Origin: Rhipicephalus microplus
Lineage: Eukaryota; Arthropoda; Arachnida; Ixodida; Ixodidae
DNA length: 64,000 nucleotides
NCBI RefSeq assembly: GCF_043290135.1
Contig: NC_134707.1
Span: 83,222,447 to 83,286,446, forward strand
Reading direction: 5' to 3'
Part shown: piece by piece, positions 51,665 to 62,959 of the stretch
Numbering within the stretch: the stretch's first letter is position 1
Layout of the letters: each line of letters begins with the position of its first letter
Translations under genes and position numbers: made by a program
The notes under the pieces: generated by a model
What the model saw: the letters and a program-made list of their open reading frames with translations, nothing else
Told to the model about the DNA's origin: nothing
Database searches by the model: none

Positions 51665-51792
51665 TGTTACGGTGCGATGGATGCCTTTATTTACAGGAGA
51701 TGATCAATGCGAGAGTCCAGGGATATGGCCGATCACTGCTCGTGCCCACCTCGTTCTCCTCTTCTTCCACGCGCATCCTCAGTATCGTAGCA
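51665..51792 (-). repeat. 5' LTR of the complete Gypsy element (128 bp)
   Basis: Identical to 46645-46772 at 127 of 128 positions (C at 51730 versus T at 46710). The short length leaves little room for a promoter; no TATA box is evident. It is followed outward by the ATAT duplication. Confidence 0.96.
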
Positions 51793-51796
51793 ATAT
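51793..51796. other. Target-site duplication ATAT, right
   Basis: ATAT directly after the LTR end, matching 46641-46644. Confidence 0.85.
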
Positions 51797-52220
51797 CATA
51801 CGCGTGAATGAGGTCTCCTTATAAGTGTTCTGTATTAGAGAAGCTTTATTTAAGCGGTCATGTTCGCTTTTGAGCCGAAGCCTCACTCAACACCAGCCAA
51901 CACAAGCCTCGCAGACACTTATACCGTCATTCCCAGCGCTGCAACATCACCCCTTAAAATTCGCATAGAGGGTGGCTCCACACTTACCTCTAGGCATTTG
52001 TGAGAAACTCTATGCCGGAAATGCCCAGAAAGGAGGAGAAATTGTTTCTGGTTATTTGTGGCGCGCCGGTGGCTCGTAGTGCTACCACGTACAGAATCCT
52101 TGATCGCAACGGCATCCTGCGCACGATACGCGCGTTTACTTGAAGTGCTTTGAAAAATATGGGAGGCGGTTTAAAGGTCCTTCGGCATAAACGCACACAC
52201 GGCGTCTACGCCTGAACGGT
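51797..52220. other. Right flank of the Gypsy element, no gene recognised
   Basis: Neither strand shows a known domain; open frames are below 70 codons. Confidence 0.4.
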
Positions 52221-52224
52221 GATT

Positions 52225-52480
52225 GATATATTGTGTAGTTTAACGCCCAAAATGACCATATCCATATGGGAAACACCGCAGTGGAGGGCTACGGAAAGTT
52301 ATACCACATGGGGTTTTTAACATGCACCAAGATCTGCGAACACGAAACTACAGAAGTTTCACATCCATCGAAAGTGGACCTGCCGCAGCCGGGATTCGAT
52401 TTCGCCACCTGCGGGTCAGCAGCCCAGTATCGTAGCCACTAGACCACCACCGCGGAGCCACGCCAACTTGCGAACAGTTT
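52225..52480 (-). mobile_element. tRNA-headed SINE with a complete 3' region
   Basis: The minus strand starts with GGTGGTCTAGTGGCTACGAT (A box region) and GCGAAATCGAATCCCGGC (B box region). The body continues through GGATGTGAAACTTCTGTAGT, TTGGTGCATGTTAAAAACCC, AGCCCTCCACTGCGGTGTTT and TTTTGGGCGTTAAACTACAC. Its 3' part matches the fragment at 27068-27185. The head differs from the SINE family at 26.4, 33.7 and 44.0 kb, so this is a second SINE family. Confidence 0.8.
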
Positions 52481-53820
52481 GCCGGATGCTAGCGTCCTCA
52501 AAAACCTGCATCTGTTAACCTAGCCACTAGTTTCGAGAAGCTGGTGCCCATCTGATAAGAGCAAGACCTAAACAGTACAGAATGCAAACATGAAAAAGCA
52601 ATACCATTATTACTAATGGTCGAATGGCCTGAATCAAGATTCAGGAGCTGTTTTGCTGAATGAGGTCTACACTTCCAACACCCATGATCAATTCGTGCTT
52701 CTAATTGGATACGTAAGAACTGTAGGTGGTTGCTTAGCCGTAAGTCATGGGTGAATTCCTTCCCAAGCATCGATTATTCTTCATCCCGTCATGACCACCC
52801 AAAACGGTTTATCGACCGGCATCCCGCCCTGCCACGCCCATAAAATAATTTTTTGTTTAGGCTGCAAAGGATCGCAATCGTCCTCCTGGCGACATTGTGC
52901 ACCGCTCAAGCCATACATCCTTCATTGCATCATTAGAAATCAGTATGTAATAATTATGCCGACACCTTATGTGTTACCCCTCGCGGGACATTTCAGGTAC
53001 TAATAAATAAAGAATAAAAACAAGACTTGAGCTCTAACGCTGGTTATGTACTAAGTTTTTTTTATCATCACCCGTGTTTATGCTGCTGCGATTGTGTAGC
53101 TTTGTGCACTCGAAGCTTTGTATAAGTACCAGCCTGTTAATGCGTCCTAACTTCGGCACTCTAAATAGTTCAGCTCTTGCCTATGTTTGTATAAGTAATA
53201 GGCTTAAAGAACTGAGACAAGGTTTCACCTATTTATGTGCCGAGGTTACGTGGTATTAAAAGGGCTCCTCATATGAGTACGTCAATGCTTTGTGCAACAC
53301 CATTCACGCTACGTAAACACTGGTGATAGGAACCATTTTTGTAACATTCCAAGCATTACTTTTTAAAGACTTCATCAAAACAAAACTGTGATTAAACCAT
53401 AGCCATAAAATAACGTTTACGGAAGGGTCCCGCTTGACTATCATCATAAAACTCCCGACTCAAACCATCAAAATTGTCTTTCACAAAAGAGGGCACTCAC
53501 TCTCCTCTACAATAATAATGATACAATTAGCATCCGCGTGCAGCACCATGTACTCTTTGTCAACACGGGAGGGACGATTACCTGAAAAAAAATGATCAGA
53601 GACTACATTTCGCAGAATATTACAAGAATTTTCCATAAAATTATAAAGTTCTTTAGCAGAGTAACTCCAAGCGACAGCAACGGCAGGTGTCACTGCCTTT
53701 TCATAACGTTGATGTGCTATTATTTATTTGTGCAAGAGGATTCCAGTCGATCACTTCGAGAAAGAGAGAGCAAACAACTTTTTTAAAAATAAACGAACCG
53801 CATTCCGGTTTCTTTAAAAA
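52481..53820. other. No gene recognised
   Basis: Read on both strands. There are no domains, no tandem repeats of note and no tRNA-like sequence. Open frames up to 90 codons lack motif support. Confidence 0.4.
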
Positions 53821-54279
53821 AAGGCTAGCCATCAGACATGCCTAGAAGTTTTAAATGTTCGAGCAGTGCCTTCATGATGGCTAGAGAGGACTCCGCCAGC
53901 CACTCCTCCAGGATCGCAGGTTTTAGATTTATGGGTATGTGCTTGAGGCTCTCGACCTTGGCTGCGCGACCACCCGGACGGTTCCACAGAACGTGAGTGT
54001 TATCCGGGAAGCTACCACAGGCTATGCAAGTAGCAGACCCAACCTTGCCTTGTATGTAGTGCTATATGTGGGGTGTTATCACAGAGTCGGTTTGGACACG
54101 CCTTACCAAGGCTGCCTCGCGTCTCCTCAAGGAGTGAGGAGGATGGGGATATACCTAGCGGTTGTTGCACATCTCATCTACTTGTTCGCGCCTGAACTCA
54201 TGAGGGCAAGTAATTCGGTGCCCTTCAGTTCATCCGTCCACCACAAAGGAGAGCCTGGGAGGGTTACGCGAGACACGGC

Positions 54280-54720
54280 ATGTGCCACTTCATTCCCTTT
54301 GATCCTCGAGTGACCAAGTACCCACTGTATACGAACGCGTTACGAAGGGTGGTCAGCAAAGTGTTTCGTAAGTTCGCTGTTGTGGGCGCCTGGAACATCA
54401 CCTGTCGCCAGGGCTCGGCAGGCTGCTTGGCTTTGTGTGCATGTGAGTAAACTACGGGAACTTGGGTAGGTGATGGTAACTGTTTCTACTATGGCTGTGA
54501 TTTCTGCAATGCATTGCATACAATGCTGTAACGAAAGCCCCATCACAGTGGTGGCGTTTCGGAAGCTATTTTCGTTCGAAATCCTTCGCCGGTACGAGAC
54601 GCAGATGCATCCGTGTACCAGACCCACTCTCCTGTGGTTTCTTGGAGTTGCACTCGAGATTCGCGTCATCTTGTGTGGTTACCTCGATACATGTGCCGTG
54701 GTACTGATTCGGCGGTGATG
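54280..54720 (-). pseudogene. I-clade LINE RNase H domain
   Basis: The minus strand gives WYTDASASRTGEGFRTKIAS with the first catalytic aspartate, then the region around ITYPSSRSLLTCTQSQAACR, and IRIQWVLGHSRIKGNEVAHA, which carries the GHSxxxGNExAH motif around the last acidic residue. The segments lie in two frames. The domain would degrade the template RNA during second-strand synthesis. Confidence 0.82.
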
Positions 54721-55059
54721 TTATCGAGCGTCACCCATGGGGGCCAGGTTGCTTCAAAAGGGACAGGTGGAAATATATTGTAATTTATTTCATGAAGCAA
54801 GGCGTATTCTAGTGCGGAATGTTTGACGCGCGTGAATTGTTCTTCGCGGTGAACTTGAGCCAAGTTGTTGAGGTTTGGGAGAATCACCATTTCTTGAACC
54901 CTACCAGTCTTTGCATAATGAGGGATATCCGGTATCGTGCGAGAAACCTGACGAAGCAGGGTCTCAAGCTTCATTTCTTGGCTGTTGGTGACGTCACTAT
55001 ATGGATATTAATACATGACGCGGGGAATGGCTAAAGCTAAGGTCAGGCGCCTGGGTTGG

Positions 55060-56330
55060 TGTTCTTTGATGCTTCTCAACTTTTCCGTTGTGCGTTTCAA
55101 AATAGGGTGTACTTGCTACGTAATGTATGTCAGCGCCAATCCTTTGACTTGCCGTCCTCTTTACAACTAGAAGCCTAGCACTTTTATGCAGAGCTTCCTC
55201 GGAATAGCGTTATTGTGTATGGAGAGTGTAACGAGTTGCTGGTCTCCCTGAGTGTTAGGAAGTTTCCCGTTTGTGACGACGATAAACTCAGATTCAACGC
55301 TGGTTAGACTGAGCCCTCTTTCTTCAAGCTATCGAGCAGTTGTGTCAATGGTTGATTGTAGCGTGTGTGCATTTTTACTGGAAAACCTTTTCAGGCCCAG
55401 AGGGTGATGTCATCCGCACACATTGTAAAATAAAGGTCTGGTACAGATCGGATTTCGCGCGTCAAACCATTGAGAGCGAGGAAAAAGAGTGTTGGTGACA
55501 GAATAGGCCCTTGCGGAACGCCTCGTTAGAGTTAGCACGTGCGTGCGTTTACTTCGTTTTATCTGAGCGGCAACTTTGCGGTTGCTAAGAAAATCTTTGA
55601 CGTAGTTGTATAACCTCTTCCCCAGTCGGATCGCCCCGAGGCCTTCAAGAACCGCTGTATGGATTACGTGGTTAAACGCACCTTTGATATAAGGCCAACT
55701 ACAGCGCGCAGTTGAGAGGTGCTGTGTTCGGTGTAAACATCCTGCGATGCAAGCAGCGCATCTTGTGTAGACATGTGTTTTCGGAAACTAATGACGCGCG
55801 GATCAACCGGAGAGAACCTGTCCTGCTGCCAGAATAGTCGCGTTAGCGCCATGCGCTCCATAAGTATACCTGATCAGTAAAACCAGGTGAAGATTCTCAA
55901 TGTCGTTTGGTGCCTTAATGGGTTTGGGAATGGGAAATACGGTGGCCATTTTCCACTCTGCGGGTATATTTTCTGTTTCCCAAGCTTATTTGATGGTGTC
56001 GAGGAGAAACTTCAGTTCGACTTCGGGCAAATTTCTTAACATCTTATTCCTTATTCCATCCCGGCATGGCGCTGTCTGCAATTTACCGGCGTTCATAGCC
56101 AATCGCCGCTCTCCCATGAAGGAAGGTCGGTTAGGATCTGAAGAGGTGTCGTCAGCTAATACCGGAAGAGGATGAGCGCAAGGGATGGTCATAGCTGTTG
56201 GAAACAAGTGGTCGGCGATTTCTTCTGCCAAAGTTTGCGAGTCAATCCCATTATTGAGCTGTATTACTTCTAGGTGGTTTTTTCGGTTGGGTTGCCCAAG
56301 CAAGCTGGAAAAAGGGACCATGCTCTGCTA
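55060..56330 (-). pseudogene. I-clade LINE reverse transcriptase domain
   Basis: Recognisable minus-strand segments include MERMALTRLFWQQDRFSPVD, RVISFRKHMSTQDALLASQD (55664-55861), GVPQGPILSPTLFFLALNGL near 55510-55450, and FTMCADDITLWA near 55430-55390 (motif C as ADD). The N-terminal entry region with ENTRHGxRNKMLRNLP-like sequence appears near 56080-56020. Frames change several times, and motif A is near 55680 in degraded form. Confidence 0.78.
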
Positions 56331-56499
56331 GTGTGTTAGCCATTGCCTGCGTGCTCACAAATATCCAGCCAATGGTCGGTGGCTAACTTGTCCGCATACT
56401 TTTGCGATTCTCGCGTGCTCTCTTCTATGCGGGACTTAAGACGCTTATTTAATTTGTTCTGCGTCCATCTAAAAAATTAGCGCATGTCTTTTGTGTCAG

Positions 56500-57640
56500 A
56501 GGGCTAGAAAGTGTCGATTAATCAGTGGGTTGTCGTCATTGCGCTGAACTGTTTTAGCGGTTTGTCTGTGTACTGTAAGGAGAGAACGGTTCCAATCGCC
56601 TAGTGTCGACGTTTTTACTTTTGTAGTGACCCTGCAAAATGCGTTCCAGTGTGTGAGCTTCAATGGTATTAGGTAGTACCCCCGTCTGGGACCTCTTCGT
56701 CGATTAGGTAAGGGAATCGTAATTTCGAGGATGCAATCATCACTGCTGATTGGTTCACCCAAATTGTGCTAGTCCGGTGTCTTTTTTGTCCTGCTCAATT
56801 CCAAATCAGGATTTGTGTCATATTGCACAGAATTACCGGTTATAGTAGGTGTGTTGACATCATCGAGAAGAGAAAGGTGGTGTGTGGGCCAAATTGACAA
56901 CGGTCATTTCGGCCTCCGAGGAGGCATGAAGCGACCCTTCTCAATTCGGCCCATAGTATGTATGACTATTGAAGTCACCTGTTCCTAGCAAATATGATTT
57001 TTCAAGTCGCATGAAAAAGTTATGCCATGGGCTACGGCACATTTTCAAAAAAGGCAGGTTATATGTATTGATAATGTTTGTGTCGTACTGTCAAATCACT
57101 TGGACAATGAAATACAGATTGACGAGATACCACTGGTGCATCGTCGGTCGTTCGGACCAAGTCTATGTAGCTGGCTAGAGCACCCCCTCTCCCCTCGCTA
57201 TGTGCAACCAACGAACTCTGGCAAGCTCAATTCAGAGTTATTTGGGTTACAGCATTGCGAACGCAGTAGCTGTGGTCTGTTTTCCAATAACTGAGGGTAA
57301 TGACATAGAGCTCTCACCGAAAGGGTTAATGCGAAGCATATGCCGTCTAGCTCCTCCTTTTTCATCGACGAATATTTGTAACAAAAGATTGCCTTTCCTG
57401 AAACAGAGAAAGTTCGATACGAATCAGATTTTCAATGTTATTTATTGCCTAGAGATGAGTAATTTTTGCTTCTCTTATAATGGTTTTTAGCCAAGTGACA
57501 ATGATGGCTGCGTAGTTTGTAATCGTTCATTTTCCACACCGAGTGAACTACGCATGCAGAAGTCAGAGCATGCTTCGGTGATTTCATCGTCACAGGACAC
57601 GTACGGCGTCAAGAACTCTCCTGTTTTTGTAACCAGCTAA
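56500..57640 (-). pseudogene. I-clade LINE endonuclease domain
   Basis: The minus strand near 57000-56945 reads KSYLLGTGDFNSHTYYG, the conserved GDFNxHxxxWG-type motif of this clade. Near 56770-56730 HNLGEPISSDDCILEITI matches the SDHxxI motif with the histidine changed to aspartate. Then comes TVHRQTAKTVQRNDD. Upstream parts to 57640 are weak. The domain is inactive by frameshift and by loss of the histidine. Confidence 0.72.
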
Positions 57641-57764
57641 TTATTAACGCCAAATTAAAAAAATTAATTATGGGCTGGAAACCCAGAATATGAACACTGA
57701 GATGTAGATCACTTTCAGAAACCACCGACTAAGGTGTTTCCTGTAAGATACGCCTCGAGCTGTT

Positions 57765-57806
57765 ATTAAGTGCGTCGCATTTCTCAGCGAACTTCGGTGA
57801 ATTCGA

Positions 57807-57807
<1 letters not shown>
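57765..57807 (+). repeat. Terminal part of the microsatellite-linked repeat
   Basis: GTGCGTCGCATTTCTCAGCG and AACTTCGGTGAATTCGAGTC correspond, with changes, to the end at 36.36 kb and the reverse end at 39.89 kb. Confidence 0.7.
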
Positions 57808-57858
<51 letters not shown>

Positions 57859-57880
57859 TCCTGTCTGTCTGTCTGTCTGC

Positions 57881-57946
<66 letters not shown>

Positions 57947-58003
57947 GTCTATCTCTCTATCTATCTGTCTATCTATCTATCTGTCTATCTATCTATCTAT
58001 CTG

Positions 58004-58039
<36 letters not shown>
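57808..58039. repeat. (TCTG)n then (TCTA)n compound microsatellite
   Basis: TCTG units with rare C or T substitutions run to about 57900; TCTA units with occasional TCTG follow to 58039. The plus-strand frame of alternating SVCLSVCL and YLSIYLSI is an artefact of this tract. Confidence 0.97.
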
Positions 58040-58640
58040 GCCGCTTACGACATTTAGCTCTCCTGGCCGTTTCAAAAATGGTATCAATACCAAACTCGGT
58101 ATGCCTCAACATAACTGTATAACGAGCATAAGTGACTAGTCAAACATGAAATTCATTACATGTTTGTCACAAATTTTATGATTTGAATTTCAAGGTCTTG
58201 CTGCTCTTGCGGCAGTTTCGTTCACATGACATGGTGCAAAACTGGTATGGTATGACATGACCGCATGGCGAATACAAGCGACAGACCCTAACATGAAAAT
58301 CATGACATGCGTGTTATGTAACAACATGACTACATGCAACATCTATGATGCACTCGTCGCCGTTTCAATAGCTTCACACATACCAAATTTGGTATTACGG
58401 GACGGTAATGAATGATGAAGGTATGTGACTGATGCAAACATTATAATCCTGAGATGCTTGTCATGTAAAACATGACTACATGCCGAGCTCACGATACACA
58501 CACGGCCGTTTCGCTAGCTTCACTTATACCAAAATGGGCGTGAGGAGACGCCAATGGATGATAAAGGTATGTGACTAGGGAAAACATTATAAACGTGAGA
58601 TGCGTGTCATGTAAGCACATGACTACTTGCCACACTCAAG
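58040..58640 (-). repeat. Inverted degenerate copies of the 130-bp satellite monomer
   Basis: TCCTGGCCGTTTCAAAAATG, ACATGACCGCATGGCGAATA, CGTCGCCGTTTCAATAGCTT, ACACATACCAAATTTGGTAT and ACGGCCGTTTCGCTAGCTTC are the reverse complements of satellite blocks at 37.4-39.6 kb. At least four monomers can be traced. The order relative to the microsatellite is the mirror image of that at 39.4-39.9 kb. Confidence 0.85.
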
Positions 58641-59064
58641 GTGCCAATACACTTCGGCTTGACTCGATGCGCTTGCTCACCTGCGTTTGTTTCGTCACGT
58701 CACGCCGGCGATGCCACGCCAGGCTATATGTAGTAAAGCCGTGAGTTTAAATGTCAGTTTTTTTTAAAAGGCTACCATACGAGCAAATGACTTCTGTGAA
58801 AAGTGAAAAGAATTTCGCACCAAAGCTCTTAATGTAGAGATGGTTGGGGCTCAGCTACGTTTGGATGTACCACATGAATTCACAGGTACAAGCCTCCCTT
58901 GTGAATGTTCGGATATACACAAGAATCGGACACGTCTCACTTGTACCTGTGGATTTGGTGCAGGGATATTTACAGCAAAGCACAGCAGAGAGAGAGTACA
59001 AACGTAAGCCGAGCATAGTATATACACATATGGTGCCGTGTGTTGTGCGTGTGGTAATTGAGAT
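58641..59064. other. No gene recognised
   Basis: No domain or repeat was identified, apart from GC-richer sequence near 58660-58730 that may be the edge of the neighbouring repeat. Confidence 0.4.
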
Positions 59065-59530
59065 GAATGGATGGAAAGTCCTTTATTGAAGAAAGAAAAA
59101 AAGGGGGAGGCACAGGACCTCTGTGGGGATAAGCAGGACTTTCTAACTACACTACTAGTTCACAGTGTCACTGGTTTTACACTTATTATATTCACCATCG
59201 CTGGTACTGAGGTTGCTTAAGGTCAGTACTATGGTTTGTTGGACCTCCTAAACCGTTCTGATCAGGCCACTCTGACTTCTATAGTGAGCAAATAATAACT
59301 GCGTGTCCGGGTCTGTAAGGAACGCTTCACGATAATTTGTGGTTCGCAAAGCTTGTATGGCCATTCGCCCTTTTTCAAATGCGGAACACTGCCACAGTAA
59401 GTGGTGAAGGTCTGCGCGGCAGCGCAGCACGCAGTGATAGCACGTCACTGTCGCAATGTCCGGTTGTCTCCATTTTACTAATGAGTATGGTGTGTATTCA
59501 GAATTCACGTAGACCTTATTGGTAATTCAG
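59065..59530 (-). mobile_element. LINE 3' fragment (I/R1-like C terminus)
   Basis: The minus-strand frame 59248-59508 reads YSLVKWRQPDIATVTCYHCV, LRCRADLHHLLWQC and later NYREAFLTDPDTQLLF. The CYHC........HHLLWQC motif is the cysteine-histidine motif at the C terminus of I and R1-type LINE proteins. A 3' UTR of about 170 bases follows and ends in a poly-A-like tail (plus strand TTATTGAAGAAAGAAAAAAA is the boundary region). Only the 3' end was copied. Confidence 0.72.
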
Positions 59531-60035
59531 AAAACGAAAGCTGGATGAAATTATGTACAATGCTCACTCTTGTTTCAGGCACTTACACTTTTTTCCAAGG
59601 AGTGAAGGATAGGCTCTGTAAGAAAAGAAAACATCATATTAATTGTTTATGTTTTTGTTTGCACCTTATGCCATGCATTCCCAAAGATGTCGTGCTATTC
59701 AAAGAGAAAAAAGCCAAGTGCACAGATAAACTTGGGCTGAGTAATGGACACAAAGTGAAACATCTAGATAAGACTACTGAAGTACAACGTGAGGGCATAA
59801 CAGCAACAAATATGAGAAGTCGTTAGCTGCAATTTCAGAAAGTATTGAATGAGTCACAATAAAGATGACGAAAATGTTGGATGAGGCAATAAGGCTGTCA
59901 TGCTAATTGCACGGGCGAGACTCCAGGACCTCAGCATCACTGACCTGTGCTTCTTTTCAAGCTTCTGACGTTTTTGGGGAGGCGATGGGGGTTTGGCTTG
60001 CGCGAGAAAACCAGAAGACGAGGTAATCGCTTAGA
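59531..60035. other. No gene recognised
   Basis: A plus-strand frame of 93 codons (59545-59826) is Lys- and Cys-containing but matches no family I know. No other feature was seen. Confidence 0.4.
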
Positions 60036-60038
60036 TCA

Positions 60039-60371
60039 GGGGTCGGCAAATTGCGGCGTGCGTGGCAGTGTTCTCCGGTCTTCATCCCGGCGTGAAGGCC
60101 CACTATCCCTTGCCACTTGCTATCTTTAGGCCTACGTAGTAGTTCTGAACTAAAATAGAGTTTTCGCTTGTAGTCATTGCTTGACTGCAAATTCACCATA
60201 AGCTGCTGAAAATAAACTCAATTTCTAATCCACGTTTGCCGTTATGTGTCCATTTGTCAAACCGTTACGCTTCGCCTGCAACCCCCCTCCTCCCCACGCA
60301 CACACAGACACTTTTCGGGCAGCCACCAAGCTTATGGGCTTGGCCCTCTCAATGGAATGGTGGCTGACCTT
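60039..60371. mobile_element. Possible hAT-like MITE
   Basis: CAGGGGTCGGCAAATTGC at 60039 resembles hAT terminal inverted repeats. About 330 bases later AATGGTGGCTGACCTTTA is an imperfect inverted match. The flanks CTTAGAT (left) and CTTATAT (right) could be a decayed 8-bp target duplication. There is no coding content. The C-rich internal stretch CAACCCCCCTCCTCCCCACG is typical of such elements. All three signs are degraded, so confidence is moderate. Confidence 0.5.
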
Positions 60372-60379
60372 TACTTATA

Positions 60380-61990
60380 TAAACCATTAACACCCTGTAC
60401 GAAGCAGCGAGAGGCGAACCTCACCATCTCGCACTTGCAGTTTTAGATGACTCGCAATAAAAAAGTATGCACTCTGAACAAATGACAAAAAGAATTGTCT
60501 GATAATCACCGAAAGTGAAAACGTTGGCGTGATTCAAAGGCGCAGTGACTGCAGCCTTTTAATTTCTGCGGCAGTCGCTTTTTAAATGAATGCGATCACT
60601 GTAACAGAGCTTCAGTAAAGCAGCGTAGCAATTCTTAGTCTTTCTCTGGCGATATCTGCATTGAAAGACGTAATTCATTGCCTAATCCTCCAATCGTTCC
60701 CAGCGGCTGTATCTTGAGGCCGCACAGCGAACGCCATGAAATGGAAGCAGATCTTGTTCTACTACACCGTTGCAAAAAGGTCACAAATGTAGCTGCTGTA
60801 CACCTCAAAGGTTCTGGGGCCCATGTAGATTTGAACATAAGAAAACATTGTTAAAAAGACAAGTCGCTTGGTTAAATGTTTTGACGGGTCTCTCTGCATT
60901 CAGTAAGACCGCCAGTGTCTTTCTTAGCAACATGTTTGTATACGCTTTACTACTTCTCCTACCTCACTATTTCAGCCTATGACCGCGTTGTTACGCAGTT
61001 TTTTTGAGCGGTGGGGCGGAACAATTTTTAAGCCCGGCAACTGAAACGAAATGTACAAACGGTTTCCTAAATTTTATTTTATATAGTGTCGGCATCCTCG
61101 GTCGTTCTCTGTTGCCGAAACAATCAAGCTCAATAAATATAGCGCTCTGTAGCTTTTGACACTTCAAGACGGCAGCATTGAATGGCTGTACTGAATACGC
61201 TATTTAAATCTTTTCCCATAGACATACGTACATTTATATTTATTATGACGTTTACTGCAGCCTGTTCACTGCGCAGCTACTTCCGTTGTTAATTCTGTTC
61301 GTTACCGTTGTCGACAAAAAATGTCAGTAATTCACACCAAAATGCTTTAGTAACAAGGAAACGACTCCCTAAATTGACAGAAAAAAAGAAGTGATTAATC
61401 GAACACTTCTGTATGTATCTCACACCAAAGTGAAACGGATCTTCGAAGAAATTGTTGGAAATTTTTTGCACACTGATATATGTATATTGTTGCTTAGAGG
61501 CTACAGCACCCTTCGACGTTGACGCGCTAATGTTGACTCCTAATGACCCTTCTTCTCTGTCACGACAAATATCTACTCACATCGGGGATATATACATTTT
61601 CTGGATACACTGCTTTGCACACACCTGAGGATCGCGCAAATCGCACCTAACCACAGGTGTTCACAAATTGTGCAATCGAAACCGAGTTTTCACTGAATCA
61701 TTTCATCAAATCATAGTCCACTGCATGAAAAAGTGTGCGATTCACGGGTCGGTTACCATTCTGCAGATGTGCTTGGCATGCACCGTCGTATTGGCGAGCA
61801 GCGCCTTGGTGATGGTTCGCTTCGGCGAAGGGAAGATCATTCCGATTCTGCATTGGTGTCGGTATTAAAGTCAGCTTGGTCGTGATGCGCTGAACTTCAT
61901 AAACGCCATTGACAGGGTTCAATTCTCGAGTCCCGAACGCGTGTACGCCTTCTGCTCCCCCTTTCGACATGTCCCTCGTTGCACCAAAGT
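60380..61990. other. No gene recognised
   Basis: Both strands were read; open frames of at most about 70 codons lack motifs. No SINE head, tandem repeat or LINE motif was recognised. Confidence 0.4.
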
Positions 61991-62009
61991 CACGCGCGCG
62001 ACATACACC

Positions 62010-62410
62010 TGTTGACGCCATTGCCTTTCCAGTCGCCGAGTGATGCAGTTCTCGTAGTGGGTGCCCTCGCACTCCTATGAGCAGCCAGTGAAGAAGCACG
62101 TTTTATGCATATTAGCCCGTTGACACCATTGTCGTTCCAAATGCTTAATACAGCAGCATTAAGCGTGATCGGTGCCCTCACCCTGATATCAGTAGACGGC
62201 GGAGAAACACCATTGTTGCACATTAGGCTCTCGATGCCGTTGTCTTTCCAGACGCGCAGCAGTTCTCGTAGTTGGTGCCCCCACACTTGTATCAGTATAC
62301 AGCGGAGAAGCATCATTGGGGCACATCCGGCCGTCGACGGCGTTGTATTCCGGGCGCGAAGCAGTTCTCGTAGTCGGTGCCCTCGCACTCGTATAAGTAT
62401 AGACGGCTAA
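62010..62410 (-). repeat. Four units of an approximately 108-bp tandem repeat
   Basis: Related unit starts lie at about 62011 (GTTGACGCCATTGCCTTTCC), 62119 (GTTGACACCATTGTCGTTCC), 62230 (CTCGATGCCGTTGTCTTTCC) and 62333 (GTCGACGGCGTTGTATTCCG). Each unit then has a form of GCAGTTCTCGTAGTNGGTGC and CCTCGCACTC. Spacings are 108, 111 and 103 bases. Minus-strand frames across the array stay open for more than 130 codons and give repeating APTTRTA-type peptides. Confidence 0.85.
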
Positions 62411-62955
62411 GTAGACAACGGAGCTACACTGTTGCTGCATATGGAAGCAGCGCACACTTGGAAAACGCGAAACACAAATCATGTAACTGCGGCGTCTGGA
62501 GACAAATCCCTCGTGGTTTCCAGGGTTTGCTCTAGGAATACTGTCGAAGCCGACTGGAAGAGCCACTCTTCGCCCTGCTGAGTAGCGCCAATTCCGTATA
62601 CGTGACGTTTGTGGGGCATCGTAATTAAGTCCTAATGTCAGCGTCAGTTCAAATTCTGGCATCGATGAGCCGTATTCTAGAGCTGAGACTACTTAAGCGT
62701 TCACTTTCGATGTTCGTTAGTGTCATGAAGAACTAATTATCTTCTCCACTTGTAGGTGGTGGCACTACCCCTTCAGGTCAAGGGCGCCGGTAAAGAGAGG
62801 TGTGTGAGATATATAAGGCACGTTGGAAGTGTTCTTCACATATGCACCGTTGGCGCAGTTCTTGATTGACTGTGGCTGTGCTTTCAACAACCATCGGTAG
62901 TCTTTTGTGTCGCATGTTACCCACAGCGAGGCACGAACGCTCCTATAGCTCAGTC
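62411..62955. other. No gene recognised
   Basis: The minus-strand frame 62189-62662 begins here with a non-repetitive stretch (about 85 codons) and continues into the tandem repeat. It has no known domain. The rest is unassigned; some of it may be the 5' UTR of the LINE that follows. Confidence 0.4.
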
Positions 62956-62959
62956 TACA

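Larger units (their letters stand above)
46645..51792 (-). mobile_element. Complete, apparently intact Ty3/mdg4 (Gypsy) retrotransposon
   Basis: The element is 5,148 bp with two 128-bp LTRs (46645-46772 and 51665-51792), ATAT target duplications at 46641-46644 and 51793-51796, a primer binding site candidate, intact gag and pol frames in a -1 relationship and a polypurine tract. The LTRs differ at one position (T at 46710, C at 51730), so insertion is recent. Motif order is protease, RT, RNase H, integrase, as in the Ty3/mdg4 family. There is no env-like frame. Identity of the subfamily would require a phylogeny. Confidence 0.96.
53825..57640 (-). mobile_element. I-clade LINE, ORF2 nearly complete but decayed
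   Basis: On the minus strand the order is endonuclease (57640-56500), RT (56330-55060), RNase H (54720-54280) and C terminus (to about 53830). Encoded RNase H after the RT places it in the I group. It is longer and less decayed than the I-clade copies at 16-17 and 20-26 kb. There is no ORF1: the 5' side abuts the TCTG/TCTA microsatellite unit. Stops and frameshifts occur in every domain. Confidence 0.82.

Noticed and set aside
46645..51792. Endogenous retrovirus with an envelope gene
   Set aside because: Only 20 bases separate the pol stop from the polypurine tract, and there is no env-like frame anywhere in the element.
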